A stretch of 64,000 nt of DNA, taken from NCBI RefSeq assembly GCF_900105415.1, contig NZ_FNSM01000001.1:806001-870000 (forward strand), read 5' to 3'. Below, piece after piece: positions 35,092 through 43,720 of the stretch. Position 1 is the first letter of the stretch, and each line of letters starts with the position of its first letter. Source of the DNA: Streptomyces sp. TLI_105 (GTDB lineage Bacteria > Actinomycetota > Actinomycetes > Streptomycetales > Streptomycetaceae). The translations under genes were made by a program, and so were the position numbers. The notes under the pieces are model-generated. The model was given only the letters and a program-made list of their open reading frames with translations, was not told where the DNA came from and did no database searches.

Positions 35092-35106
35092 CTTGACTTA
35101 ATCAAG
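35092..35106. promoter_or_regulatory. Candidate TetR operator, TetR side
   Basis: CTTGACTTAATCAAG, an inverted repeat CTTGA/TCAAG, 39 bp before the TetR start. It contains CTTAATCA, also found at 43581-43588. Confidence 0.5.
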
Positions 35107-35144
35107 CACCTAACTTCTGGGTGCTCCTCTGAACAGGAGTCGTC

Positions 35145-35753
35145 ATGGCACGCATCTCCCTCGCCGACCGGCGGCGAGACCTCATCGCAGCAGCGATCGA
35201 GGTGATCGCGACCCATGGGATCGACGGTGCGACGACGCGGCGGATCACCGACCAGGCCAAGGCCAACGTCGCGATGGTGCACTACTGCTACGACTCCAAG
35301 GAGGCGCTCTTCTCCGACGTCTTCGCGCACGTCGCCACGACGTACGGCGACATCGTCAAGCAGAGCGATCCGCACTCCACGCTCGCGGAGTCCGCCCGTC
35401 AGATCCTTCGCGGCCTGATGACCCACTACCTCGACTCACCCAACTTCGCCGCCGCGACCTTCGAGCTGGTCATGTGGGCGCGACGCCAGCACGAGGACCG
35501 CGGCATTGCGGTCTTCGATGAGGCTGTGGCCTCGACCAGAACGGCGCTGCAGGAGGCGGCCGCCGAAGATCCCGTCGATCCGGACACGCTCGACGAGATG
35601 GTCTACGTCCTCGGCACCCTGGCCGACGGGTTCGCCGTCAACTGGCTGACCTACGGCGACAGGGCCAGGGCGGAGGCCCAGATCGAGCTGACGCTGTCGG
35701 TCTTCGACACGTGGCTCGCCGGGTGCCGCGTGCCCCAGCGCGCCGGCAGCTGA
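35145..35753 (+). CDS. TetR/AcrR family transcriptional regulator
   Basis: A 202-residue TetR protein. HTH at about 10-52 with GIDGATTRRITDQAKANVAM and VHYCYDSKEALF; the C-terminal domain has the family's usual helical pattern. ATG 35145 follows AACAGGAG. Similar in size and HTH to the TetR at 1411-2007, consistent with duplicated modules. Related operator-like words occur at its own promoter, the MFS promoter and the divergent catabolic promoter (43581-43700), so it is the best candidate for local control. Convergent with the aldehyde dehydrogenase gene. Confidence 0.92.
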   Translation: MARISLADRRRDLIAAAIEVIATHGIDGATTRRITDQAKANVAMVHYCYDSKEALFSDVFAHVATTYGDIVKQSDPHSTLAESARQILRGLMTHYLDSPNFAAATFELVMWARRQHEDRGIAVFDEAVASTRTALQEAAAEDPVDPDTLDEMVYVLGTLADGFAVNWLTYGDRARAEAQIELTLSVFDTWLAGCRVPQRAGS

Positions 35754-35765
35754 CCCAGCCGCGAT

Positions 35766-35805
35766 CCCTCCCGCCCACGTCGCCGGCGGCACGCAGGCGG
35801 GAGGG
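35766..35805. terminator. Hairpin between convergent TetR and aldehyde dehydrogenase genes
   Basis: CCCTCCCGCC (35766-35775) and GGCGGGAGGG (35796-35805) with a 20-base loop that contains its own CGCCGGCG palindrome. It could stop transcripts from both sides. Confidence 0.55.
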
Positions 35806-35813
35806 CTCCCGTG

Positions 35814-37277
35814 TCACAGCGGCAGGTCAGGCGAGTCGACACCCACCACCCGGTCGCCGCAGAAGACGCGCACGGCCTCGTCCGGACCGTGGCCGCCGAG
35901 GCCGGCCGGCCCCCAGAAGCTCTGCGCGGAGCCGGCGCCCAGGTCGGCCACCTTCGCGCCGTTGACACGCACCTCGCCCGCCGTGATGCGGGAGCCTATG
36001 TCGATCGCGCGGTCGGTGTCCCGGCCGAACACGTACGCGTCCAGGCCCGAGGGGGCGGCGTTCGCGATGCGGAGCGCCTCGTCGGTGGTGTCCGCGGCGT
36101 GCAGGGAGACCAGCGGGCCGAAGAGCTCGGCGGTGGCCTTGGCCGGGTCGGCACCGACCGCGACCGTCGGGGACATGAAGAAGCCGCCCAGCCCCGGCAG
36201 CTGCGCAGGCTGGTGAACGGTGGCTCCCAGCTCCCGCAGTCCGTCCACGCGGCTCCGCAGGGTGGCGAAGTGGGGAGCGTTGGAGATCGGCCCGACCTCG
36301 GTTCCCTCGTCGAGACTGTGACCGACGACCAACTTCGAGATCCGCTCGGTGAGGGCCTCGGCAAGGGGTTCCACGAGCGCGCGGGGTGCGAGGACCTTGC
36401 CCGGTCCCTCGCACCACTGGCCGTTGAGCTTCGTCATGCCCTCGAGGATGCCGTCGGCGGTGACGTCGAGATCGGCATCGTCGAGCACGATCACGGGGTT
36501 GTTGCCGCCGAGCTCGAGCTGGAGCACCTTGAAGTCCTCCGCTGCGGACCGCGCGATGGCACGCCCCGCCTCCGGTCCGCCCGTGAAGGAGACGACCTTG
36601 ACACGTGGGTCCGAGGTCAGTCGCGCACCGACGTCGCCGGTCCCGTGCACGAGCTGCAGCGCACCGCGCGGCAGGCCCGCCTCGACGAAGCACTCGGCGA
36701 CGATCTGGGCGCTGCCGGGCGCATGCTCGGACGGCTTGAGGATGACGGGGCAGCCGGCCGCCATTGCGCTCACGACCTTGGCTGCCGGGATGAAGCTCGG
36801 CCCGTTCCACGGCGTGAGGATCGCGGCCGGACCCCAGGGCACCTTGTGCAGGCGTACGTCGCGCGCGTCGGCCTCCAGGGCGGTGATGCGCGGGGTGCTG
36901 AGCAGGTCGGCTGCGGCAGCCCGGATGCGGAACGGCAGGAACGACGCCACCGTGCGCGTGGTGCTGATCGGCGTACCGCTCGTCATCGCGTCGGTGCGCG
37001 CGATCTCCTCGGTGCGGGTCTCGATGATCGCCGCGACACGCTCGAGGACCTCGGCCCGCTCGCGTCGCTCCTCTTCGCCCCAGGCCCGACCCTCGTACGC
37101 ACGCTCGGCGTGCTGGAGAGCGCGTTCGAGGTCGTCGGGCGTCGTCGTGACGAGTCGGTGGAGCGGCTCGCGGGTGTTGGGGTCGACGTTCCACGCGTCG
37201 TCGACCGTCACGCAGTCGCTCCACGCGTCGGCGATGTAGTTCACCGGCTGGGGCATCGGGATGTCGTAGCTGGTCAT
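35814..37277 (-). CDS. NAD(P)-dependent aldehyde dehydrogenase
   Basis: A 487-residue ALDH. General-base Glu at about 255 in LQLELGGNNP, catalytic Cys at about 289 in LNGQWCEGPGKV, cofactor-binding FTGGPEAGRA, and the late FGPLVSLHAADTTDEALRIA. It oxidises an aldehyde to the acid. Last gene of a seven-gene operon, 25 bp after the alcohol dehydrogenase. ATG 37277 with GAGGTGAGCC upstream. The ADH/ALDH pair would turn an omega-hydroxy acid or alcohol into the corresponding acid; PuuC-like use on gamma-glutamyl-aminoaldehydes is an alternative given the neighbouring ligase and hydrolase. Confidence 0.9.
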   Translation of the reverse strand: MTSYDIPMPQPVNYIADAWSDCVTVDDAWNVDPNTREPLHRLVTTTPDDLERALQHAERAYEGRAWGEEERRERAEVLERVAAIIETRTEEIARTDAMTSGTPISTTRTVASFLPFRIRAAAADLLSTPRITALEADARDVRLHKVPWGPAAILTPWNGPSFIPAAKVVSAMAAGCPVILKPSEHAPGSAQIVAECFVEAGLPRGALQLVHGTGDVGARLTSDPRVKVVSFTGGPEAGRAIARSAAEDFKVLQLELGGNNPVIVLDDADLDVTADGILEGMTKLNGQWCEGPGKVLAPRALVEPLAEALTERISKLVVGHSLDEGTEVGPISNAPHFATLRSRVDGLRELGATVHQPAQLPGLGGFFMSPTVAVGADPAKATAELFGPLVSLHAADTTDEALRIANAAPSGLDAYVFGRDTDRAIDIGSRITAGEVRVNGAKVADLGAGSAQSFWGPAGLGGHGPDEAVRVFCGDRVVGVDSPDLPL

Positions 37278-37302
37278 CAGGCTCACCTCTGCGGTTGGTT
37301 GG

Positions 37303-38400
37303 TCAGGAGTCGAGGTCGACGACGATGCGGGTGACATCGCCCGCCTTCATCGCCTCGAAGCCTTCGTTGATCTCGGCGAATGGGATGACCCGGGTGACCA
37401 TCTCGTCGAGCAGCAGGCGACCCTGCTGGTAGAGCCGGGCGAACTGGGTGATGTCCTCCCGTGCCTGCCCCGATCCCATGTACGAGCCGATGAGCCGCTT
37501 CTCCTGGAAGAAGAAGTCGAGGGCCGGGACGCTGATCTCGGTGCCCATGGGCGCGATGCCGACCAGGCACGCGGTGCCGGTCGGACGCACGAGCGCCAGG
37601 GCGGTCTGCGCGGTCCGTGCCGAACCGACCGCCTCGAAGGCGTAGTCGACGCCGTCACCCAGCAGCCGGTGGAGCTCCTCCACCGTGTCACCGTCACCGC
37701 CGTTGATCACGTGCGTGGCGCCGTACGTACGTGCCGCCTTCAGCCGCAGGTCGTCGAGGTCGATGGCCACGATGGCGGAGGCCCCGGCGAGCCGGGCGCC
37801 CTGGATGATCGCGGAGCCCACGCCCCCGCAGCCGACCACCGCCACGGTGCTGCCGGGGCGCACCTGCGCGCCGCGGAACACCGCGCCGACGCCGGTGACG
37901 ATGCAGCACGACAGCAGGCACCCCACGTGCAGGGGTACGTCGTCGGGGAGCCTCACCAGCGCGTTTTCGCGCATGAGGACGTGCCGCGAGAAGGCGCCGA
38001 TGGAGCCGAGGCGCTCGATCGCCTGACCATCCGTGGTCTGGAACGCCGGCCGCTGCCGACGGCGTACGTCGTCCAGCCGCAGGCACTGGGTCGCGTGGCC
38101 GGCCTCGCAGTTCCGGCAGCGGCCGCAGGAAGGGGTGAGGGCACCGGTGACGCGGTCGCCCGGCCGGAGCGAGGTCACGCCCGACCCGACCGACTCGACC
38201 ACGCCGGCGACCTCGTGACCGAGGACGACCGGGAGGTCGATGGGCACGCTGCCCGTCATGTAGTGGAGGTCGCTGTGGCACAGGCCGACGTTCATGACCG
38301 AGACCCGGACTTCGTGCGGCTCCGGATCGTCGACCCGGATGGTGGCAAGCTCCAGGGGCTCGTTGACGGCGGTCAACACCGCTGCGGTGGTCTCGATCAT
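37303..38400 (-). CDS. Zinc-dependent alcohol dehydrogenase
   Basis: A 365-residue class III-like MDR enzyme. The catalytic zinc ligands begin at VGLCHSDLHYMTG and GHEVAGVVESVG; the structural zinc site is CGRCRNCEAGHATQC. The Rossmann motif is VVGCGGVGSAIIQGARLAGA. It oxidises an alcohol to an aldehyde with NAD. ATG 38400 overlaps the stop of the enoyl-CoA hydratase gene by four bases and has AAGGAG upstream. The open frame extends to 38472 without support. Confidence 0.92.
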   Translation of the reverse strand: MIETTAAVLTAVNEPLELATIRVDDPEPHEVRVSVMNVGLCHSDLHYMTGSVPIDLPVVLGHEVAGVVESVGSGVTSLRPGDRVTGALTPSCGRCRNCEAGHATQCLRLDDVRRRQRPAFQTTDGQAIERLGSIGAFSRHVLMRENALVRLPDDVPLHVGCLLSCCIVTGVGAVFRGAQVRPGSTVAVVGCGGVGSAIIQGARLAGASAIVAIDLDDLRLKAARTYGATHVINGGDGDTVEELHRLLGDGVDYAFEAVGSARTAQTALALVRPTGTACLVGIAPMGTEISVPALDFFFQEKRLIGSYMGSGQAREDITQFARLYQQGRLLLDEMVTRVIPFAEINEGFEAMKAGDVTRIVVDLDS

Positions 38401-39170
38401 GATGTCGTCTCCTTGGTCGTCCAGAAGCCAGCGACGCCGGCGGTGAGCAGGCCGCTCTTCCACGACTCCCACGCGGCCACGTCCTCACGGGCGAACGCGT
38501 CCTCGATCTCCTCGAGTCGGGGCCGCAGCAGCGCGAGGTGGACGGCCGTGGTGCCGCCCTCCGGCGTCCACGCGTGGACCGTCTCGATGGCCCGGTCGAT
38601 CAGCTGGTCAGGTTCGACGAGCTCATCGAGGAGCCCGATTCGCAGCGCCTCGTCGGCACCGATGCGCGGGGACCCGAGGACCATGCGCATGGCGTGGTTA
38701 CGGACGAGCCGGCCGATCAGCAGGCTGGAGGCGTTGGAGATCGTGATGCCGCGGGAGTTCTCGGGCTGGTAGTACTCCGTCGCAGGCGTGCCGATGCGGG
38801 CGTCACAGCACAGCGTGATCTCGGAGGCACCTCCGACGGCGAGGCCGTTCACGGCGGCGATCACCGGGACCCGCGTCTCCAGGATCGCCCGGGTGATGTC
38901 GTGGAAGCTCTCGAAGGCCTGCTTGAACTGCTCGTCGGTGGCGGGAACGGCGCTGAGGTCCTCACCCGCGGAGAACGCGCGTCCCTTGCCGGTCAGCACG
39001 ATTCCGCGCACGGGCTCCCCGGTGCCGAGTTCGCGCACGAGCGCCGCCAGCCGGAGCCGAGTGGTCACGTCGAGGGCGTTGAGTTTCTCGGGACGGTCGA
39101 GGGTGAGCACGGCGACACCGCGCATGATGTCGACAGTGAGACGATCCGTGCCGCTGGTGGGGGATGACAT
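38397..39170 (-). CDS. Enoyl-CoA hydratase/isomerase family protein
   Basis: A 257-residue crotonase: LDRPEKLNALDV, oxyanion loop GRAFSAGEDLSA, and VNGLAVGGASEITLCCDARI. The position usually holding the second catalytic Glu reads YYQPENSRGI. Adds water to or isomerises an enoyl-CoA, or hydrolyses a related acyl-CoA. Starts 3 bp after the acyl-CoA ligase stop with AAGGAGCTAGACC upstream. With the ligase it implies beta-oxidation of the acid product. Confidence 0.9.
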   Translation of the reverse strand: MSSPTSGTDRLTVDIMRGVAVLTLDRPEKLNALDVTTRLRLAALVRELGTGEPVRGIVLTGKGRAFSAGEDLSAVPATDEQFKQAFESFHDITRAILETRVPVIAAVNGLAVGGASEITLCCDARIGTPATEYYQPENSRGITISNASSLLIGRLVRNHAMRMVLGSPRIGADEALRIGLLDELVEPDQLIDRAIETVHAWTPEGGTTAVHLALLRPRLEEIEDAFAREDVAAWESWKSGLLTAGVAGFWTTKETTS

Positions 39171-39173
39171 GGT

Positions 39174-40757
39174 CTAGCTCCTTCGTCGACGGACGTCGTG
39201 GGTGATGCCGGGCGCGGCCGCGGCGCGCGCCTTGAGGGCGGGCTTCGAGACGCGCTCGGACGGGGTGCGGGGGAAGTCCGTGACGAACTCGACGTACCGG
39301 GGCACCTTGAAGCGGGCCAGCTCGGCGCCCGCCTTCCCGACGATGCTCTCGGCGGTCTCCCGGCCGGCCGGTACGCCGGGCGCGAGCTGGAGGAACGCCT
39401 TGACCTCCTCGCCGAGCGTCTCATCGGGCTCGGCCACGACGGCCGCACCGACCACGCGCTCGTCGCGCTCGAGTGCTGCCTCGACCTCGACGCATGCGAC
39501 GTTCTCGCCGCCGCGGCGAACCATGTCCTTGATCCGCCCGACCAGCTGGATCCCGCCGTCGGTACGCCGGACCGCCAGGTCGCCCGTGTGCAGCCAGCCG
39601 TCGCGGAGCACGTCGGCCGTGGCATCGGGGCGGTTCCAGTAGCCGCGCATCAACGGGACGCCCTTCACGACGAGCTCGCCCGGCTCGCCGTCCGGTACGT
39701 CGGTGCCGTCGGGGGCCAGGACGCGGACCTGCTTGGTCGCCACCGGCCGGCCGAGGCTGCCGCTGCCCACGACCGTCGTGTCGTCGAACGGGGTGAAGAG
39801 GTCGATCCCGGTCTCGGTCATGCCGTAGACCTCGCGCCACGGCGCACCCCAGCGCTCCTCGAGCTCGGCGTGCAGGCCGACCGGGATGCCGGAGCAGAAC
39901 ACCATGCGAAGGTCGTTCTCCCGGTCCTCGGCAGCGGGCGGCTGCTTGAAGAGCAACGTCGGCATGGAGCCGAGGACGTAGAAGAAGGTCACGCCGTGGC
40001 GGCGCACGTCGGCCATGAAGGTCGACGCCGAGAAGCGTGGCAGGACCACGAGTGGCGCACCGGCAGTCAGAGCGAGGGCGACGTTCCACTGCGGGTCCAT
40101 GTAGGAGAAGGGCTGCGAGGTGAGCAGCACATCCTCGTCTCCGACTCCAGTCGCCGCGGCGCAGAGCCGGCCGAGCCGGACCCAGTAGTCCTGCGTGAGC
40201 ATGCAGGCCTTGGGGAAGCCGGTCGTTCCGGAGGTGTACTGGAGGTTGGCGAGGGACTCCCCCGTGACCGCCACGACCGGGGCGGTCACGGGGAAGGGCT
40301 CCGAGCCGTCGTCGGCGATGTCGATGACGCGAACGCCGGCCAGCTCGTCGCTGTCGGCCAGGACGTCCGCGACCAGGCCCGCTCGCTCGGCGTCGGTGAC
40401 GACGAGGCGTGCCCCGGAGTCACGCAGGACGAACTCGAGATCGCCTCGCTGGTAGGACGAGTTCACCGGTACGACGACAGCGCCGGCCTTCAGCGCGGCC
40501 AGCCAGAAGACCGGCCACTGGACGACGTTCGGGAGCATGATCGCCACGCGGTCGCCGGCCTCGATGCCGTCGACGTCGATCAGACGACGCGCGAGCCGGG
40601 AGGTCCAGACGTCGATCTCGGCGAAGGTCCACGAGCGCTCGCCGAAGCGCAGGAACTCACGTTCAGCCGCATCCTCGGCGCGCTGCGCCAGCAGAGCTGT
40701 CAAGGTCGTGATCGACGGGGATTCGGCTGCCTGGTCAGGCTTCACTGCCGGGGTCAC
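39174..40757 (-). CDS. AMP-dependent acyl-CoA synthetase
   Basis: A 527-residue adenylate-forming ligase. P-loop YTSGTTGFPKACMLTQDY, VYGMTETGID, and the hinge region GDLAVRRTDGGIQLVGRIKD with RRGGENVACVEVE; the usual acyl-adenylation lysine region lies near FPRTPSERVSKPALKA. It activates a carboxylic acid to its CoA thioester. GTG 40757 overlaps the amidotransferase stop by four bases (GTGA), so translation is coupled. Substrate unknown; a dicarboxylic or omega-carboxy acid from the lactone route would fit. Confidence 0.92.
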   Translation of the reverse strand: MTPAVKPDQAAESPSITTLTALLAQRAEDAAEREFLRFGERSWTFAEIDVWTSRLARRLIDVDGIEAGDRVAIMLPNVVQWPVFWLAALKAGAVVVPVNSSYQRGDLEFVLRDSGARLVVTDAERAGLVADVLADSDELAGVRVIDIADDGSEPFPVTAPVVAVTGESLANLQYTSGTTGFPKACMLTQDYWVRLGRLCAAATGVGDEDVLLTSQPFSYMDPQWNVALALTAGAPLVVLPRFSASTFMADVRRHGVTFFYVLGSMPTLLFKQPPAAEDRENDLRMVFCSGIPVGLHAELEERWGAPWREVYGMTETGIDLFTPFDDTTVVGSGSLGRPVATKQVRVLAPDGTDVPDGEPGELVVKGVPLMRGYWNRPDATADVLRDGWLHTGDLAVRRTDGGIQLVGRIKDMVRRGGENVACVEVEAALERDERVVGAAVVAEPDETLGEEVKAFLQLAPGVPAGRETAESIVGKAGAELARFKVPRYVEFVTDFPRTPSERVSKPALKARAAAAPGITHDVRRRRS

Positions 40758-41539
40758 GGTGTGCACCTCTCGATCTCGATGTGGCTGCGCTCCGCCAGAT
40801 GCGTCGAGGCGGCCTGCACGAGCCAGGTCAGCGCCGGATCGGCGCTGACCATCCACTCCGGGTGCCACTGGACGCCCAGCACGGGCGATCCGGGCAGCTC
40901 GACTGCCTCGACCACGCCGTCGCTCGTCCGTCCGGTGACGACCAGGCCCGAGCCACAGCGGTCGACGGCCTGGTGGTGCCAGGAGTTGGTCGTCATCTGC
41001 TCGCCGAACAGATCCCACGCGAGCGAGCCGTCGGCGAACGTCACCACGTGGTCGGTTGCGCCGTCACTGGGCGCCGTCTCGGCGGACAAGTGGCTCACCG
41101 TGCCGGCCGGGAGGTCGGGGATGAGCGTGCCGCCCAGTGCGACGTTGAGCACCTGCAGTCCTCGGCAGACGCCGAGCACGGGGATGCCGCGCTCGAGTGC
41201 GGCCCGGACCAACGCGATCTCGTACGCGTCCCGGTCGACGTCGTGCACCGACGGGTTCGCCCGGGGGTCGAGGTCGCCGACGACGGATGTGTCGCCACCC
41301 CAGCACGCCGGATGCACGTCCTGGCCGCCGCTGATCACGACACCGGAGAGCCAGTCGCAGGCCGCTTCGGCCTCGGCGTCGAACGAGAGCTGGACCGGCA
41401 GTCCGCCGACTGCGGCGATCCGGGTCGCGAAGTCTGCGAGGGCCGTGTCCACGCACCGGTCGCCGTACCGCGGGTCGGCGGCGTGGAGCAGGGACAACCG
41501 GAATCGCCGGCCGGTGACACCGATCAAGGGCTTCTTCAC
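40754..41539 (-). CDS. Class I glutamine amidotransferase-like hydrolase (PuuD-like)
   Basis: A 261-residue protein of the gamma-glutamyl-gamma-aminobutyrate hydrolase group. Nucleophile Cys125 in VLGVCRGLQVLNVALGG, His226 and Glu228 in VQWHPEWM, and the N-terminal LIGVTGRRFRLSLLHAADPR typical of PuuD. It removes a gamma-glutamyl group from an amide. GTG 41539 lies five bases after AGGAGG; the adjacent GTG 41542 is possible. It lies between a glutamine-synthetase-like ligase (20 bp upstream) and an acyl-CoA ligase, so it probably releases the amine-derived product made by that ligase. Confidence 0.85.
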   Translation of the reverse strand: MKKPLIGVTGRRFRLSLLHAADPRYGDRCVDTALADFATRIAAVGGLPVQLSFDAEAEAACDWLSGVVISGGQDVHPACWGGDTSVVGDLDPRANPSVHDVDRDAYEIALVRAALERGIPVLGVCRGLQVLNVALGGTLIPDLPAGTVSHLSAETAPSDGATDHVVTFADGSLAWDLFGEQMTTNSWHHQAVDRCGSGLVVTGRTSDGVVEAVELPGSPVLGVQWHPEWMVSADPALTWLVQAASTHLAERSHIEIERCTP

Positions 41540-41559
41540 CACTGCCTCCTGACCCGAGC

Positions 41560-42903
41560 TCACGGGAGCTCGAAGTAGCGGGTGGACTCCCACTGGGAGA
41601 GCTCGGCAAAGGGGTCGCCGCCCTTGGTGTGGAACTCCATCCACTCCCAGCGCCGCGAGGCGACCCAGAAGTCGACGAACTCGTCGCCGAGGTACTCCCG
41701 CAGCAACGGGTCCGCGGCCAGGGCGGCGCCCGCCTTCGACATCGTGTCGGGAATCCGCTTCACGATGCCGTCGTCGGGCATGCACCAGGCCATGTCGGTG
41801 ACCTGCGCCGGCGGCTCGATCTGCCGCTCGGTGCCGGCCAGCACACCGGCCAGCACCGCCGCGAGCGCGAAGTAGGGGTTCACGTCGGACCCGGGCAGCC
41901 GGTACTCGAGACGGGAGTACTTCGGGTGGCCGGTGATGGCGCGAACGGCGGCCGTCTTGTTGTTGACGCCCCAGCTCACGGTCGTCGGCGGGCCCGTGAG
42001 GTCCACCAGTCGGCGGTACGACGTGATCTGTGGCAGCACGATCGAGGTCGCGCCCTCCATCGTGGCGAGCAGGCCACCGACCGCGTGCTCCATGAGCTCC
42101 GAGGGACCGTCGTCGGCGAAGAACTGGTTCACCCCGTCGCGCTGCAGCGAGATGTTGATGTGGGCACCCTGGCCGAAACCGGCGGTCGGCTTGGCCATGA
42201 ACGAGACGGTGTGGCCCTGCTGGAAGGCCACCTCCCGCATGACCTGGCGGGTCCGTGCCCAGCCGTCGCAGAGCGTCACGGGATCGGTGGGCGCAAGGTT
42301 CAGCTCGGTCTGGCCCGGGGCCGCCTCGTCCGTCCACGCCTCCCAGCTGATGCCCACGCTGTCGAGCCGGTCGACGACGGCTTCCATGTACTCGACCCAG
42401 TCGCTGGACCTCGCCACGTGGTACGTCGCGCCGGCGCTGCCGCCGAGTGGCGTCAGGTCGCGGTAACCGACCTTGCGTGCTTCCTGGACCGACTCCTCGA
42501 AGAGCGTCGCCTCGATCTCGACGGCGGCCGTCGCGGTGTAGCCGTGGTCCGCGAGTCGCGCGACGAGCCGGCGGACCAGGTTTCGCGGGCAGATCGGGAC
42601 CGGTCTGCCGTCCTTGAGCCAGTAGTCGCCGATGACGGAGTCAAGGCCCGGCTTCCACTCCACCAGCGTCGCCATGTCCGGCACCATGTGGATGTCGTAG
42701 ATGTTGCCGCGCCAGTCGGGGAAGGCGTCTCCGAGGACGATCTCGTTGCTGAGGTCGATCGCGAAGAGGATGTCGGCGAACGCGAAGCCGGACTCCTTGC
42801 CCGCGTCGAACTTCGCCAGGGTCACGTTCTTACCGAGAAGGCTGCCCTCGTGATTGGTCGCCTCGAGGCGGACCCGGCGGGCGGACTGCGGGTGGTCAGA
42901 CAT
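41560..42903 (-). CDS. Glutamine-synthetase-like gamma-glutamylamide ligase (PuuA/AtdA1-type)
   Basis: A 447-residue GS-III-type catalytic fold. Metal and ATP motifs are AAVEIEATLFEESV, GQTELNLAPTDPVT, QGAHINISLQ and SRLEYRLPGSDVNPYFAL. GS-like proteins of this length next to a PuuD/AtdA2-like amidotransferase make gamma-glutamyl derivatives of amines other than ammonia, such as putrescine, anilines or alkylamines. No adenylylation-tail features of housekeeping GlnA were seen. The start overlaps the previous gene by eight bases. It is the best single clue that the pathway substrate is an amine. Confidence 0.85.
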   Translation of the reverse strand: MSDHPQSARRVRLEATNHEGSLLGKNVTLAKFDAGKESGFAFADILFAIDLSNEIVLGDAFPDWRGNIYDIHMVPDMATLVEWKPGLDSVIGDYWLKDGRPVPICPRNLVRRLVARLADHGYTATAAVEIEATLFEESVQEARKVGYRDLTPLGGSAGATYHVARSSDWVEYMEAVVDRLDSVGISWEAWTDEAAPGQTELNLAPTDPVTLCDGWARTRQVMREVAFQQGHTVSFMAKPTAGFGQGAHINISLQRDGVNQFFADDGPSELMEHAVGGLLATMEGATSIVLPQITSYRRLVDLTGPPTTVSWGVNNKTAAVRAITGHPKYSRLEYRLPGSDVNPYFALAAVLAGVLAGTERQIEPPAQVTDMAWCMPDDGIVKRIPDTMSKAGAALAADPLLREYLGDEFVDFWVASRRWEWMEFHTKGGDPFAELSQWESTRYFELP

Positions 42904-43552
42904 CGAAACGAACCTTCCAGGAAGCGGCCGTCATGACCGACAGCTGCGACAACGAGCCCTTGACCTGCACACCTGCGGCAAGGGAGGCGAGGAAGTCATC
43001 CGCACCGGAGAAAACACCGGCCAGGAGGTCAGCCGGTCCGACGATGAGGTACTCGCTCTCGCCGACACCGAAGCGAGCGCGCTCCGCGCCGTCGGGGCCA
43101 TGCGCGTCGACAACCAGCACATCCGGGATGCCCCGGATCCCCCGGGCCACCTCCCAGAACCGCTGGCCCGCCGCTCGCCAGTGCGGCAGCGGCGGCGTCA
43201 GTGCCATCAGGGCGTTCGCGCCCAGCCCAGAGTCACCCTCAGGACCCTCCACCGCCGAGAAGCGGGCGTTCAGGTCGACGACGACGGTCGCATCGGGCTC
43301 GACGAGCACCCCGCTCTCCACCTCGATGGCACCTTCGCGGAAGGAGATGGTGGCGGCCTGGGGTGTGTCGTGGGAGCGGACGGCCACGACGCCGGTGGTG
43401 CGTGCCAGGACCTCCGGGACGTGGCCGCAGAGGGCCGCATCGCGCAGCGTGCGCCCGATGAGCCGGACCAGCGGGCTCGCGTCGTCCTCGACCACGACCC
43501 GTGTCTCGGACTGCCGCACACGCGGTGTGTCCATCGTTGTGCTGTCCGTCAT
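42896..43552 (-). CDS. SCP2-like protein, first gene of the catabolic operon
   Basis: A 218-residue protein. Two similar alpha/beta halves: ATISFREGAIEVESGVLVEP and ATVVVDLNARFSAV near the middle, then VQVKGSLSQLSVMTAASWKV at the end. The pattern resembles sterol-carrier-protein-2 modules that bind acyl chains or hydrophobic ligands. No TM or signal. ATG 43552 has GGAGGGTCAAGGA upstream. As the first gene of the operon it may hold or deliver a hydrophobic substrate. Family assignment is tentative. Confidence 0.6.
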   Translation of the reverse strand: MTDSTTMDTPRVRQSETRVVVEDDASPLVRLIGRTLRDAALCGHVPEVLARTTGVVAVRSHDTPQAATISFREGAIEVESGVLVEPDATVVVDLNARFSAVEGPEGDSGLGANALMALTPPLPHWRAAGQRFWEVARGIRGIPDVLVVDAHGPDGAERARFGVGESEYLIVGPADLLAGVFSGADDFLASLAAGVQVKGSLSQLSVMTAASWKVRFDV

Positions 43553-43580
43553 TCCTTGACCCTCCGGCTCCAGCAAGCAA

Positions 43581-43700
43581 CTTAATCATCTGCTTCAAAT
43601 GGCTGATTAGGATAGTGAGGGCTCGGACGGGCGTCGTCAACCACTTGACGGCCAGACCCCGCCTGCAGATATTTAGTCATCCGACGTAAACAGATGCTTA
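43581..43700. promoter_or_regulatory. Divergent promoter of the two catabolic operons
   Basis: CTTAATCATCTGCTTCAAAT at 43581 is followed by GGCTGATTAG, giving an inverted TTAATCA/TGATTAG pair. A second site near 43673 reads TTAGTCATCCGACGTAAA, followed by GATGCTTAACTTG. Both share words with the TetR/MFS spacer at 34971-35106. They lie between the SCP2-like and monooxygenase starts. Confidence 0.55.
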
Positions 43701-43720
43701 ACTTGTGGGGAGCCCGAGAC

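Noticed and set aside
41560..42903. Housekeeping glutamine synthetase
   Set aside because: It lies in a catabolic operon next to a PuuD-like hydrolase and lacks visible adenylylation-site features; the gamma-glutamylamide ligase group fits better.
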